A stretch of 64,000 nucleotides of DNA from contig DAITAO010000003.1 of the NCBI GenBank assembly GCA_036824245.1, positions 31,721 to 95,720 of the forward strand, written 5' to 3'. The position numbers and the translations under genes were made by a program. The notes under the pieces are model-generated. The model saw only the letters and a program-made list of their open reading frames with translations, did no database searches and was not told the DNA's origin. Position 1 is the stretch's first letter. Each line of letters begins with the position of its first letter. This document shows, one piece after another, positions 1 to 8,400 of this stretch. The stretch is from JACVRM01 sp036824245. Lineage in GTDB: Bacteria > Actinomycetota > Thermoleophilia > Gaiellales > Gaiellaceae.

Positions 1-2
1 AC

Positions 3-1718
3 TGCGTACTCCGTCGACCCAGCTGGTGCGCCGACAATTCGACCAGTGGCGGGATCGACTCCCCCGGCCACTTCAGGGAGGGGGTCTCGTGTCGGCGGCC
101 CGAGTCGCAAGACGGCCCCGAGGCTTCGGTTCCAGAACTCGGTCTGCCAGACGATCATCGGGTCGTAGGCGGGGTCCTTGCCTGCGTCGTACAGGTACAG
201 CACGTCAACATCGCGGCCGACGCGATCGTCCAGCCAGTCGAGATCGCTTCCACCGGCATAGCCCTCGAGCAGCACGGAGTAATCACGCAGCGCACCCCGT
301 ACCGGGTAGCTGCTGAGAGCCAGAAACGCCGCCACACCGAGGGGCAGTAGCAGCATGAAACGCCTCGGCACGAAGAGAAAGGCCGCCGCGGCAAGCGCGA
401 CTCCGCCCCGGAGAAGCCACTGCGCCTGGTCGACGCTGTCCACGATCTGCGAAGCCCGCAGCACGGGAATGAGCCCGAAGGTGTCGGACATGATCTGGAT
501 TCCGAGCAGCTCGACGAGCTCGATCTTGAGCACGAGCAGCGCCGGCACGAGCGCGGCCACAGCCGCCACCAGGTAGGGGCGACGCGGTGCTCCGCGCGAG
601 AGCCACAGCGCGAGGGCAATGAAGAGAAGGGGCGCGAGGGGGAACATGTAGCGCTCCTCGATGCGCCCGGAAAAACGAGAGGCGAACACTGCGACCTGGA
701 CGACCACGAGCGCGACCGCCGACGTCGTAACAGCCAGAAAAGCCCGCTCGCGAGCCGACACGGTGCGGCCGTCCGCCAACGCGAGGCCGAGCAGCATGAG
801 GAAGGCGCAGGCCGGCACCACTCCGACCGAGAAGCCGAGCTCCGCGAAGTGGAGCACGATCCAGTGCAGCGAGTCCCCGAGCGAGTAGTCGACCGCGGCG
901 ACGGCCTCGTACGCGCCGAGGCCGGAACGCAGGCTCTCCCCTTGTGCGGCCTGGAAGAGCGCATATGCCAGCGTGCCGCCGGCGAGGACGGCGAACGTGG
1001 CCCAGAAGCGGCGCAACTCGGCGAGCGCCCGGCCCGTGCGTGATTCCCCGGCAACGGGCGCGCGCATCCCGAGCACGACGAAGAGCAGGATCGCGAGCGG
1101 TAGTACGCCGATGAGCACGAGCCCCTGCACGCGGGCGAACACGGTGAGGCCGACGAGGGCTAGTGCAAGTGCCTGGAGGCCGAGTGTCGGCCGCTCGAGC
1201 ATGGCTGCGACAGCGAACATCGCGGCCACGAACAGCGGGAAGAACGCGTTCTCGCTCATCAGCACGCCCGTGTAGAAGAAGGAGGGCATGATCAGGACGA
1301 GGCCGGCCGCCGTCAGCGCCCATGCCGGCGAGACCAGTCGGCGACCCCACAGGAACGTAGGGACCACCGCCAGTGTCATCAGCAACACGTTCAGGGCCTT
1401 GGCGATCGCGTAGGCGGCACCGACGGAGTCAGCCAGCCAGGCAGGCGCGATCAGTAGCGGATATAGGAGGCTGCGCAGCTCGATTGGTTTGTCGCGCACG
1501 AGCACCTCACCGTCGGACGCGACGCTCTTCGCAATGTCCGAGTAGACGATCTCGTCCACGAAGATCCATGGGGTCTCGATCTCCCCGGCGAGCCACAGAC
1601 GCGCCGTCACCGCAAGAAGCAGAGCGCCCGACATAACCAGTGGGAGCCCCAGGAGCCGAGACTCTGTGCCTACCGACCGGTCGCTCGGCACCGCCCCTAC
1701 GGCGCGCTCATTCGCCAC
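3..1718 (-). CDS. Membrane glycosyltransferase, GT39/ArnT-like (C-terminus outside window)
   Basis: The reading frame is open from about 1718 down to the left edge of the window, so the 3' end is missing. About 570 residues are visible. After a short polar leader the protein has a hydrophobic signal-anchor and then many membrane segments (MSGALLLAVTARLWLAGE, then FFPLFVAAMFAVAAMLE and others), with a soluble tail. An acidic pair, FVDEIVYSD, lies in the first loop, as in polyprenyl-phosphate-sugar-dependent GT-C enzymes (ArnT/GT39, RgtA-D). It probably transfers a sugar from a lipid carrier on the outer membrane face. I chose the GTG at 1716-1718 because it overlaps the stop of the upstream gene and has a GGGAG seven bases before it; an internal ATG at 1634 is the alternative. 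It is the last gene of a minus-strand glycosyltransferase operon. Its exact sugar is unknown. Confidence 0.75.
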   Translation of the reverse strand, partial: MANERAVGAVPSDRSVGTESRLLGLPLVMSGALLLAVTARLWLAGEIETPWIFVDEIVYSDIAKSVASDGEVLVRDKPIELRSLLYPLLIAPAWLADSVGAAYAIAKALNVLLMTLAVVPTFLWGRRLVSPAWALTAAGLVLIMPSFFYTGVLMSENAFFPLFVAAMFAVAAMLERPTLGLQALALALVGLTVFARVQGLVLIGVLPLAILLFVVLGMRAPVAGESRTGRALAELRRFWATFAVLAGGTLAYALFQAAQGESLRSGLGAYEAVAAVDYSLGDSLHWIVLHFAELGFSVGVVPACAFLMLLGLALADGRTVSARERAFLAVTTSAVALVVVQVAVFASRFSGRIEERYMFPLAPLLFIALALWLSRGAPRRPYLVAAVAALVPALLVLKIELVELLGIQIMSDTFGLIPVLRASQIVDSVDQAQWLLRGGVALAAAAFLFVPRRFMLLLPLGVAAFLALSSYPVRGALRDYSVLLEGYAGGSDLDWLDDRVGRDVDVLYLYDAGKDPAYDPMIVWQTEFWNRSLGAVLRLGPPTRDPLPEVAGGVDPATGRIVGAPAGSTEYA

Positions 1719-2949
1719 GCACGAGCTCCCGCGCAGCGGCGCCGATGTCGCGTACCGCGGGCGCGTCGCCCGTCATGCCCACATCGGCTGCCGCCACCGC
1801 CACCTGGGTCAGCATCGCGTCCTCGGCGAGCCGGAGCCCCATCGATTCCTCGCACGCCGCTGCGTAGAGATCGGCGACTCGCTCCAACCCGTGCTCGCTG
1901 CGTGCGAGCTCGCCGGCCGCCGCTCCCCTCTGTCGCCGCTCGTCGGCATTCGAGGCGAGCCGACGCAGCGCATCGGTGAGCGCATCCACCTCGCGTTCGT
2001 CGACGGGGATCTTGATTGCCACGTCGTCGGGGAGCTCGGCGAACGAGCCCACGTCCGAGACGACCACCGGCCTGGCCGCCGCGAGCGCGCGGACGACGAC
2101 TGCAGATGTCTCGCCCATGGTCGGCCACCGCAGGCTCACGCAGAGGTCGCAGGCCGCTAGCAGAGACCACAGCTCGCCCTCTTCTACGCGACCGAGCGCC
2201 AGCACTGCGTCGCGCGCTCGGGCGTCGTCGATCTCGCGGTCGAGGTCGATGCCCGAGACGCCGCCGGCGAGCACGAGCAACGCTTCCGGGAACTCACCGC
2301 GCAGCCGGGCGAACGCCTCGAGCAGCTGCGGAACGCGCTTCGCGGGATTGAGATTGCCGAAGCACAGGATGAGCGGCGCCCGTGGCCGATCCAGTGTGTA
2401 GGGCGTGGACGAGGGCTGCGGCCACGCGGGCATCGGAATGCGCCATACGGGCCCGGTGTACTGCGCGTCCCGCGTCAGGCGGACGGCATGTCGCGAGTGG
2501 ACGATCACGCCGTCGGCGTGGTCGAGCACCTCGCCCGCTAGGGGGAAATCTCCCGCACGCCGTTCCCACAGCGGCGGCACGAGCCCGTCGATCACTCCGT
2601 GGGCCAGCAGCCGGCCGACCGTGCCCGCCTCGCGCTGCATGGCGTCCAGGTACCCGGCGCTGTCGCCGCGGCCGACCGTCACGCCTGCGACGAGGTGGTG
2701 CAGCGAGAACTCGTGCAGGACGACCAGCCCGCGACGCGCGCGCAGCTCGTCGAGGATCCAGCCGTGGGCCTCCGGGCTGTTACCGATGTGGTAGAGGGCC
2801 AGGTCGAACGCCGGGCGCCTGCGGAAGCGCCGGCGCGGACTGACGATCTCGACGTCGAGATGGCGTGCCAGGGCGGGCAACAGCAAGGCGCTGTAGTCGG
2901 CTACGCCCGAGCGCTCGGGCGGCAGCGGTGAGAAGTAGCCGACCCTCAT
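1708..2949 (-). CDS. Glycosyltransferase family 4 protein
   Basis: A 413-residue GT-B glycosyltransferase. It begins MRVGYFSPLPPERSGVADYS, the N-terminal Rossmann start typical of GT4 enzymes that act on polysaccharide repeat units. The C-terminal half has the nucleotide-sugar domain: LCFGNLNPAKRVPQLLEAF opens it, followed by GRVEEGELWSLLAACDLCVSL and the donor-binding stretch around PTMGETSAVVVRALAAARPV, where the Glu of the EX7E-like motif falls in MGETS. It should act in the cytoplasm and add one sugar from an NDP-donor to a lipid-linked intermediate. The ATG overlaps the stop of the upstream GT4 gene by four bases (ATGA), so the two are translationally coupled. Donor and acceptor cannot be read from sequence. 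Confidence 0.88.
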   Translation of the reverse strand: MRVGYFSPLPPERSGVADYSALLLPALARHLDVEIVSPRRRFRRRPAFDLALYHIGNSPEAHGWILDELRARRGLVVLHEFSLHHLVAGVTVGRGDSAGYLDAMQREAGTVGRLLAHGVIDGLVPPLWERRAGDFPLAGEVLDHADGVIVHSRHAVRLTRDAQYTGPVWRIPMPAWPQPSSTPYTLDRPRAPLILCFGNLNPAKRVPQLLEAFARLRGEFPEALLVLAGGVSGIDLDREIDDARARDAVLALGRVEEGELWSLLAACDLCVSLRWPTMGETSAVVVRALAAARPVVVSDVGSFAELPDDVAIKIPVDEREVDALTDALRRLASNADERRQRGAAAGELARSEHGLERVADLYAAACEESMGLRLAEDAMLTQVAVAAADVGMTGDAPAVRDIGAAARELVRGE

Positions 2950-3974
2950 GGCGCCAGCAGACGGTCGATCACGCGGTCCCAGGTCACCTGCTCGGCGAGC
3001 GACTTTCCGCGCAGCCCCCAGATGCGCGCCTCCTCGCGATGCGCAGACAGCCACCCCGCGGCCTCCGCCACCGCTAGCGCAGTGGGCTCGCAGACGAGCC
3101 CGGTCTGGCGGTCGGCAACGGTCTCGAGCGGCCCCCCGGCATCCCGGGTCGTGATCACGGGCTTCTCGGAGAGGAAGGCCTCGTACGGGACGAGTCCCAA
3201 ATCCTCGTCGATCGGGGCGTAGTAGACCGCAAGACACGTGGCATAGAGCTGGGCCAGCGCATCGGGCTCCACCCGGCCCGCAAAGCGGACGCGGCCGTTG
3301 AGACCGAGCGAGCCCGCGAGCTGCTCGAGACGTTCCCTGTCCGGTCCGTCTCCGACCACGACGACGTCCAGCCCGTCGGTTCTGGCGGCGGCTTCGAGCA
3401 GCAGGTCGACCCGCTTCGAAGAGTCGAGGCGACCGACAGAGAGCAGGAAGTCGCCGTACGACTCGCAGTGGTACGGCAGCGGCTGTGGCGGCGGCGGAAG
3501 CACCTCGGCATCGAGGTCCGTCGAGGCACGCAGGCGCTCGGCGACGTTGCGCGAGATGGCAAAGAGCTTCCGTGCCTCGCCGAGCGTCTTTCGGTCGAGC
3601 CGGTGCACGGCGCGGCGCGTGGCGCGGTCGAGCGGCTCGGCCCCGAACTGCCCGAGCGGCGTCCCGTCGAGCTCGTAGGCCTGGCGAAACTGGTGAACAA
3701 GCCACACCACCTTGTTCGGATGGCGGATCGCGTACGACGGAAACTTCGTTGCGATCACGAGGTCGACCGGCTGCCCCTGCGCCTCCTCGAGATCGAGCAG
3801 CCGCCAAACGAGCGCCTCGGTGAGCACCCGCGGCGTCGGATACCACCTGAACGGGACGGTGACGAGCTCTACCTCGTGCGCTCGCTCGCGCAGTCGCCGG
3901 ACGAGCTCGCCAGCCAGGATCTCGGCGCCCCCGTGTGCGAAGGGCACCTGCGGCAAGCAAACTGCGATTCTCAT
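2946..3974 (-). CDS. Glycosyltransferase family 4 protein
   Basis: A 342-residue GT-B enzyme. The N-terminus MRIAVCLPQVPFAHGGAEIL is the classic acceptor-domain start with a Gly-Gly-Ala-Glu loop. The C-terminal donor domain carries LSVGRLDSSKRVDLLLEA, VVVGDGPDRERLEQLA and the acidic stretch APIDEDLGLVPYEAFLSEKPV, which holds the two conserved glutamates/aspartates that bind the nucleotide sugar. It is likely to be a cytoplasmic transferase building the same polysaccharide as its neighbours. It overlaps both neighbours by four bases (ATGA at each junction), so it sits in the middle of a coupled operon. The linkage made is unknown. Confidence 0.88.
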   Translation of the reverse strand: MRIAVCLPQVPFAHGGAEILAGELVRRLRERAHEVELVTVPFRWYPTPRVLTEALVWRLLDLEEAQGQPVDLVIATKFPSYAIRHPNKVVWLVHQFRQAYELDGTPLGQFGAEPLDRATRRAVHRLDRKTLGEARKLFAISRNVAERLRASTDLDAEVLPPPPQPLPYHCESYGDFLLSVGRLDSSKRVDLLLEAAARTDGLDVVVVGDGPDRERLEQLAGSLGLNGRVRFAGRVEPDALAQLYATCLAVYYAPIDEDLGLVPYEAFLSEKPVITTRDAGGPLETVADRQTGLVCEPTALAVAEAAGWLSAHREEARIWGLRGKSLAEQVTWDRVIDRLLAP

Positions 3975-5197
3975 CTGCGGGCGGCGACCGCGTAGTCCTG
4001 GGGACCGAAGACCACGTCGTTCAGTCGCGTCACGTTCGCGTCGAGCGCGCGCTGGGCGTCCGCGAGCTGAGGTTCCGCAGGCAGCTCGACGGGGCGCAGG
4101 CGCTCGTGCTCGGGAACCTCGCTGAGGTAGCGGATCTCGACATCTTGGAACCCGGCTTGGCGGACGAGGAATGCGAGCGTCTCCGGCACCAGGGGCTGCG
4201 AGTGCGTGAGGTCGGCGAAGTAGTGCTTCAGTGCCACGAGGGAGACCGGATTCGGCGTCTCGAGCACAAGGCGTGCGCCGGGTCGCAGCTTGGTGCCGGC
4301 GAGCGACAGAAAGCGCACGAGCGACTCGGGCGGCATGTGCTCCACCACGTGCGCACCGAAGATTCCCCCGAGAGAGGCGTCTTCGAGGCCGGCCAGCCAC
4401 TCGACCGCGTCGGCCTGCTCCACGTCGAGCCCCTCACCGCGGCAGAAGGCGACCATGTCGGCATCGAGATCCACCCCGCGTGCCTCCACCCCCGCCTCGC
4501 GGAGCAATGTGAGGAACTCGCCGCGACCGCAGCCGACGTCGAGTACGGGCCCGGCGTCGCGGAAGTCATCCACGTACGGAGCCTGCCGCCGGCGGATCTC
4601 GTCGCGCCCTTCACGCATGCGGCCCTCGAATGCGAAGTAGTCGAAAGGCGCCTGCGTAGCCGGCGTCGCGCTCGGTACCTGGGCGCCGGCGCGCGGCGGA
4701 AGCGCCGCGGCCGGGCGCCGCTCGACCCGAAGCAGCCGATCCTCGAGCTCGCTGCCACGCCGCTCGAGCCGTGCACTGAGGTCGCCCGCATCGTTGACCT
4801 TCCTTCCAACCTCGTCGAGGCTCCTGTGGACGTACTCGAGGTTCCTGTGGACGTCCTCGACCTGCGCCGCCGTCCAGGCCGTCACGTCGTCAACGAGGCG
4901 AAGCGCAGCCGTGTTGAAGGCGCGTTGCTCTGCTGCAATCGGCTCGACGTACCAGCGCACGAGCTTGCGGAGGACGAGCTTCGGAGGGACGAGCACCAGT
5001 CCTCGTACCCGGCCGAGCAAGCCCGGGCGCCTGAAGAACTCACGGTCGCCGCTGACAGCGGCGAGCCGGCCTGCCTCTCGACGTGCGGGCACCCACCCAG
5101 CCTCGGTCTCAGTCGACCCGTACTCACTCGCCGCCAGCTCTGCGCGCAGCTTCGCCAGCAGCGCGCCAACGTCGGCTTCTTCCACCTGCCCGGACAC
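3971..5197 (-). CDS. SAM-dependent methyltransferase with N-terminal coiled coil
   Basis: A 408-residue protein in two parts. Residues about 1-190 are polar and helical, with heptad-like stretches (VEDVHRNLEYVHRSLDEVG, then a Pro/Ala-rich linker). Residues about 190-400 form a class I methyltransferase: the SAM-binding motif I is VLDVGCGRGEFLTLL, motif II acidic GVDLDADMV, and the motif IV region is GAHVVEHMPPESLVRFL. Similar proteins are encoded in O-antigen and capsule loci, where they cap or decorate glycans, often with the coiled coil acting as a ruler that sets chain length (as in WbdD). That role is an inference here. It overlaps the next GT4 gene by four bases. The acceptor is unknown. 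Confidence 0.85.
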   Translation of the reverse strand: MSGQVEEADVGALLAKLRAELAASEYGSTETEAGWVPARREAGRLAAVSGDREFFRRPGLLGRVRGLVLVPPKLVLRKLVRWYVEPIAAEQRAFNTAALRLVDDVTAWTAAQVEDVHRNLEYVHRSLDEVGRKVNDAGDLSARLERRGSELEDRLLRVERRPAAALPPRAGAQVPSATPATQAPFDYFAFEGRMREGRDEIRRRQAPYVDDFRDAGPVLDVGCGRGEFLTLLREAGVEARGVDLDADMVAFCRGEGLDVEQADAVEWLAGLEDASLGGIFGAHVVEHMPPESLVRFLSLAGTKLRPGARLVLETPNPVSLVALKHYFADLTHSQPLVPETLAFLVRQAGFQDVEIRYLSEVPEHERLRPVELPAEPQLADAQRALDANVTRLNDVVFGPQDYAVAARR

Positions 5198-5206
5198 CCC
5201 GGAATC

Positions 5207-5581
5207 CTAGGTCGCTGACGGCGGATCGGCTCGTTCGCGTGCCGCAAGCTCGTACTCGACCAAAGCGATCCGCTGTGCGAGAACGCGATTCTGGTCGGAC
5301 AGCTTGGAGATCACGGTGGAGTAATGGAGCAGCACGGTGAGGATGAAGAAGGCCGCGAGCACGAACAGCGCCGACGGGGGATAGGCGATGCCCACGAGCT
5401 CCGAGACCTCTCCCAGCAGCCCTCGCCAGAGCGAGAGGACGAGGATAACGACGGCCGTCAGGATCCAGAGCAGCGCATAGCGTTCCTGGAGCCGGCGGCG
5501 CCGGATCAGCTCGAAGATGACGAGCAGCAGCAGCACGGCGGCTGCCGCGGCGACCAGCGAGACGCGCAGAGGGGTCATCAA
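5207..5581 (-). CDS. DUF2304 family membrane protein
   Basis: A 124-residue membrane protein with three hydrophobic segments (VSLVAAAAAVLLLLVIFEL, LLWILTAVVILVLSL and ALFVLAAFFILTVLLHY) and a charged helical tail with many Glu, Gln and Arg. This matches the DUF2304 family, which is nearly always encoded beside a DPM1-like glycosyltransferase and is thought to help in membrane sugar transfer. The same arrangement is seen here: its start overlaps the stop of the GT2 gene upstream by four bases. No catalytic residue is evident, so a partner or anchoring role is the likely one. Function is not established for the family. Confidence 0.82.
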   Translation of the reverse strand: MMTPLRVSLVAAAAAVLLLLVIFELIRRRRLQERYALLWILTAVVILVLSLWRGLLGEVSELVGIAYPPSALFVLAAFFILTVLLHYSTVISKLSDQNRVLAQRIALVEYELAARERADPPSAT

Positions 5582-6345
5582 TCCTCCTGGGGATAACTGC
5601 GGAACAGGCCGACGAAGAGGGCAAGCAGCACTTTGCCCATGTAGACGATCGAGTAGAGGAAGGTGATCGACGACCTGCCGCTCACGCGCTCGCGCATGTG
5701 TGTCGGCACCTCGATCATGCGCAGACGGCGACGGTGGACGAGCACGGTCGCCTCCACTTCTGGGTAGTCGTGCGGATAGTCGTCGGCGAAGAGCGTGAGC
5801 GCACGACGGTTCGCGGCGCGGAAGCCCGACGTCGGGTCGGTCACGCGCCGGCCCACGATCATCGAGACGATGCGGGAGAGGATGACGATCCCGACGCGGC
5901 GTGCGAAGGGCGCGCGGTAGCCGCTCTCGCCCGCGAACCGCGTACCGACGACCAGATCAGCCTGGCCCTCGCGAATCGGCTCCAGCAACTTTGCGATCTC
6001 GCGCGGGTCGTGCTGGCCGTCAGCGTCCACTTGAACGACCACGTCAAAGCCGTGGTCGCGTGCGTACTGGTGGCCCGTCTGCACGGCGCCGCCGATGCCG
6101 ACATTGAACGGCAGCCTGATCACCGTCGCGCCGGCTGCCGCAGCGATGACGGCCGTCTCGTCGCTCGAGCCGTCGTCGATGACCACCACCTCAGCGTCCG
6201 GCTGTGCGGCCAACAGCTCCTTGATCACCGATCTGACGGAGGCCGCCTCGTTGTGAGCCGGCATGATGGCGAGCAGCCGCAGACCTACCTGGCGAGCCTC
6301 GGCGTCGCTCGACTTGAGGGCTGCTGACGTGATCGGCTGGGCCAT
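5578..6345 (-). CDS. DPM1-like glycosyltransferase family 2 protein
   Basis: A 255-residue GT-A enzyme. The nucleotide-binding start is LLAIMPAHNEAASVRSVI, followed by EVVVIDDGSSDET, and the metal-binding DXD is in VVVQVDADGQHDP. The C-terminal end has a hydrophobic stretch (FLYSIVYMGKVLLALFVGLF), as in polyprenyl-phosphate mannose/glucose synthases. It would transfer a sugar from an NDP-donor onto a polyprenyl phosphate at the inner membrane face, supplying a donor for GT-C enzymes such as the one at the left edge. I start it at the ATG at 6345; a GTG at 6381 would add twelve residues. It is coupled to the DUF2304 gene and opens the minus-strand operon. Confidence 0.86.
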   Translation of the reverse strand: MAQPITSAALKSSDAEARQVGLRLLAIMPAHNEAASVRSVIKELLAAQPDAEVVVIDDGSSDETAVIAAAAGATVIRLPFNVGIGGAVQTGHQYARDHGFDVVVQVDADGQHDPREIAKLLEPIREGQADLVVGTRFAGESGYRAPFARRVGIVILSRIVSMIVGRRVTDPTSGFRAANRRALTLFADDYPHDYPEVEATVLVHRRRLRMIEVPTHMRERVSGRSSITFLYSIVYMGKVLLALFVGLFRSYPQED

Positions 6346-6525
6346 CGACGCCGCTACGTTAGCGTGGCGGCACACCGACACTCGTCCAGCGGTGTCTGGA
6401 ACTCGCAGAATCTCGCGCTACTCCGGGATTCTGCGGCGGTCAGGCGCCCAGGAGTGCAGCCGGCGGCTGATCCTCTCTGCTTCGGCTGACAGCCGGCGAT
6501 CTCGAGGGCTTCGTGGCCCGGGAGC

Positions 6526-7521
6526 TCAGACGAGCTTCCGAGCGACCGACCAGTACGCGGACAGGAGGCGGTTAGCCGCGCTGATCGGACCCGGAACCGG
6601 TACGTGCACGGGGTCGATCACGGGTGTAAGCAGACGAATCAGTTCGCGGTCCGACACCCGTCGGAGCGCCTGCGTGCCGCGCCGCCGCTCCCGCAGCCAG
6701 CCCACATGCCGAATGAGCCATGCCCATCCGGCGACCTTTTCGCGCGTCCAACCCTCGCGGACGGCCAGCGTAAGCGTCGCCAGCTCTCCGGCGATCAGCA
6801 CCGGTGCGACAGCGGCCAGGAGCCGGGGAGAGTACGCGGACAGCACGAAGATCAGCCGGTTGCGCTCGAGGAGATAGCGCTTCTGCGGGTTCCTGCCGAA
6901 CTCGTACTCGTGGTAGACGTCGGCACGCGGGTCGACGACGATGCGCAGCCCGCGCAGCCGGGCGCGCCAGGCCAGCTCGAGATCCTCCTGGTACATGAAC
7001 AACTCCTCGAGGAAGCCGCCCAGCTCCAGGAAGAGATCACGGCGAATCGCCATCGCCGCCCCGCTCGGGTAGGTGACCTCCCGTACCTCGTCGATGCTGT
7101 CCACCGGCTCGCCATAACCGCCCGCCCAGGCGATGCCGCTGATGTGCAGGACGTTGCCGCTGGAGTTCAGGCGATCTGGCTCGTCGAGCAGGCGCAGCCG
7201 CGCCATGGCGATGGCGATCGAGCGGTCCTCCAGTGTCTCGGCAAGCCGCGCCAAAGCCCCCGGGGCGACGACGGTGTCGGGGTTGAGGAAGACGAGCACG
7301 TCGCCGCTTGCCTCGCGGGCACCGGCGTTGCCGCCTCCCGCATAGCCGAGGTTCCGCCCGGAGTCGATCACGCGCACGAAGGGCAGCCGGGCGGCACGGC
7401 GCACCTCTTCGGTCTCGCGTCCGTTATTGACCAACAGGACCTCGGCGCCTTCGTGAGCAACCGAGTCGAGAAAGCGAAGCAGCGAGGAGCCGCTGTTGTA
7501 CGCGACCGTGATCACCGACAT
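6526..7521 (-). CDS. Glycosyltransferase family 2 (rhamnosyltransferase-like)
   Basis: A 331-residue GT-A enzyme. The first strand is MSVITVAYNSGSSLLRFL, then VLLVNNGRETEEVRRA and the glycine-rich GRNLGYAGGGNAGARE. The DXD equivalent is FLNPDTVVAPGALARL, and the catalytic/acceptor region is FMYQEDLELAWRARLRG, the ED-containing motif typical of WbbL/RfbF-type rhamnosyltransferases. A C-terminal tail has weak hydrophobic segments. It likely adds a deoxyhexose in the polysaccharide. The start at the ATG at 7521 removes a poorly conserved leader; a GTG at 7578 is possible. It is divergently arranged with the HAD gene, with about 140 bases between the two chosen starts, and is not coupled to the genes downstream (180-base gap). 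Confidence 0.83.
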   Translation of the reverse strand: MSVITVAYNSGSSLLRFLDSVAHEGAEVLLVNNGRETEEVRRAARLPFVRVIDSGRNLGYAGGGNAGAREASGDVLVFLNPDTVVAPGALARLAETLEDRSIAIAMARLRLLDEPDRLNSSGNVLHISGIAWAGGYGEPVDSIDEVREVTYPSGAAMAIRRDLFLELGGFLEELFMYQEDLELAWRARLRGLRIVVDPRADVYHEYEFGRNPQKRYLLERNRLIFVLSAYSPRLLAAVAPVLIAGELATLTLAVREGWTREKVAGWAWLIRHVGWLRERRRGTQALRRVSDRELIRLLTPVIDPVHVPVPGPISAANRLLSAYWSVARKLV

Positions 7522-7665
7522 CCCTGCGGCCGGTGCGGGAGCACCACCCGACTCGACTTGGCTGAAACCGGCACTCACGAACGGCCGCAGCGTACGGGTG
7601 AGCGCATCCTCCTCGCGTCGATGCCGGAGCGACGCGTGCGATCCATGGAAGGATTGGGCCCGGAC

Positions 7666-8400
7666 ATGGTGCAGGCAGTCACCTTCGACTTCTGGAACAC
7701 GCTGATGTGGGAGGAGCCCGGGTCGCTGAAGGAGAAGCGGCTCGAGGTGTGGGCCGGCACGCTCGCGGAGCTCGGTGGCGTGGTCGACTCGGTTCAGCTC
7801 GAGCGGGCGCACGACGCCGCGCACGAGGAGTACGTCGCATCCTGGACCGCCGGCCATCAGTTCCGAGTCGAGGAGGCCGTGAAGCACATGCTCGACCAAC
7901 TCGACGGCGAGCTCACGGACGACGCCGAGCGGGCGCTCATCGACGGGTTCAGCGAGGCGGGTCGACGCGCCGCGGTCCACCCGAGCGGCGCCGTGCACGA
8001 GTGCCTCGAGGCCCTGAAGGCCGCCGGCGTGCGCATCGGGATCATCTGCGACATTGGCCTGACGCCCTCCGGTGTGGTGTGCGAGCTGCTTGATCGCCAC
8101 GAGCTCGGAGGCTTCTTCGACGGCATGTCGTTCTCGGACGAAGTCGGCCACTACAAGCCGTCCCGGGCGATCTTCGAGCACGCGCTCGCGAGTCTGGGCG
8201 GAATTCCGCCTGAGCGCGCAGCACATGTGGGCGACCGCCGCCGGACCGATGTCGGCGGGGCGATCGCGATCGGCATGACCGCCGTCCGCTACAACGGCAT
8301 CTATGAGGACGAGGCCATCCGCGCCCCCGAGGCGGAGATCGTGGTGGCGGACCTGGCGGAACTCCCGTCACTGCTCGGCGTTGCCGAGCTGAGCCGATGA
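7666..8400 (+). CDS. HAD-superfamily hydrolase, possible Kdo-8-phosphate phosphatase
   Basis: A 244-residue HAD protein with a helical cap after motif I. Motif I reads TFDFWNTL: the nucleophile Asp is present but the second Asp of the usual DXD phosphatase motif is Trp. Motif II region is IGIICDIGLTPSG, motif III Lys is in HYKPSRAIFEHAL, and motif IV is HVGDRRRTDVGGA. The gene overlaps the KdsD-type isomerase gene by four bases (ATGA), which suggests a shared pathway. No KdsC phosphatase is otherwise seen in the window, so this may fill that step, although KdsC is normally a shorter, capless HAD. Starts at ATG 7621 or 7645 are possible; 7666 places the first strand directly after the start and has GGAAGG upstream. 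Confidence 0.72.
   Translation: MVQAVTFDFWNTLMWEEPGSLKEKRLEVWAGTLAELGGVVDSVQLERAHDAAHEEYVASWTAGHQFRVEEAVKHMLDQLDGELTDDAERALIDGFSEAGRRAAVHPSGAVHECLEALKAAGVRIGIICDIGLTPSGVVCELLDRHELGGFFDGMSFSDEVGHYKPSRAIFEHALASLGGIPPERAAHVGDRRRTDVGGAIAIGMTAVRYNGIYEDEAIRAPEAEIVVADLAELPSLLGVAELSR

Noticed and set aside
155..1350. Long minus-strand frames of 299 and 355 codons at the left edge
   Set aside because: They are Arg/Ser-rich and lack fold-like patterns. The third minus frame encodes a clear membrane protein and runs off the edge.
1708..3960. A single 750-residue glycosyltransferase
   Set aside because: The first half is antisense-like, Arg-rich read-through of the next gene. The real protein starts at ATG 2949, coupled by ATGA.
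3935..5218. A 427-residue plus-strand protein opposite the methyltransferase
   Set aside because: It has the composition of an antisense frame (many His/Arg/Leu/Glu with no motif), while the minus strand has clear SAM-binding motifs.
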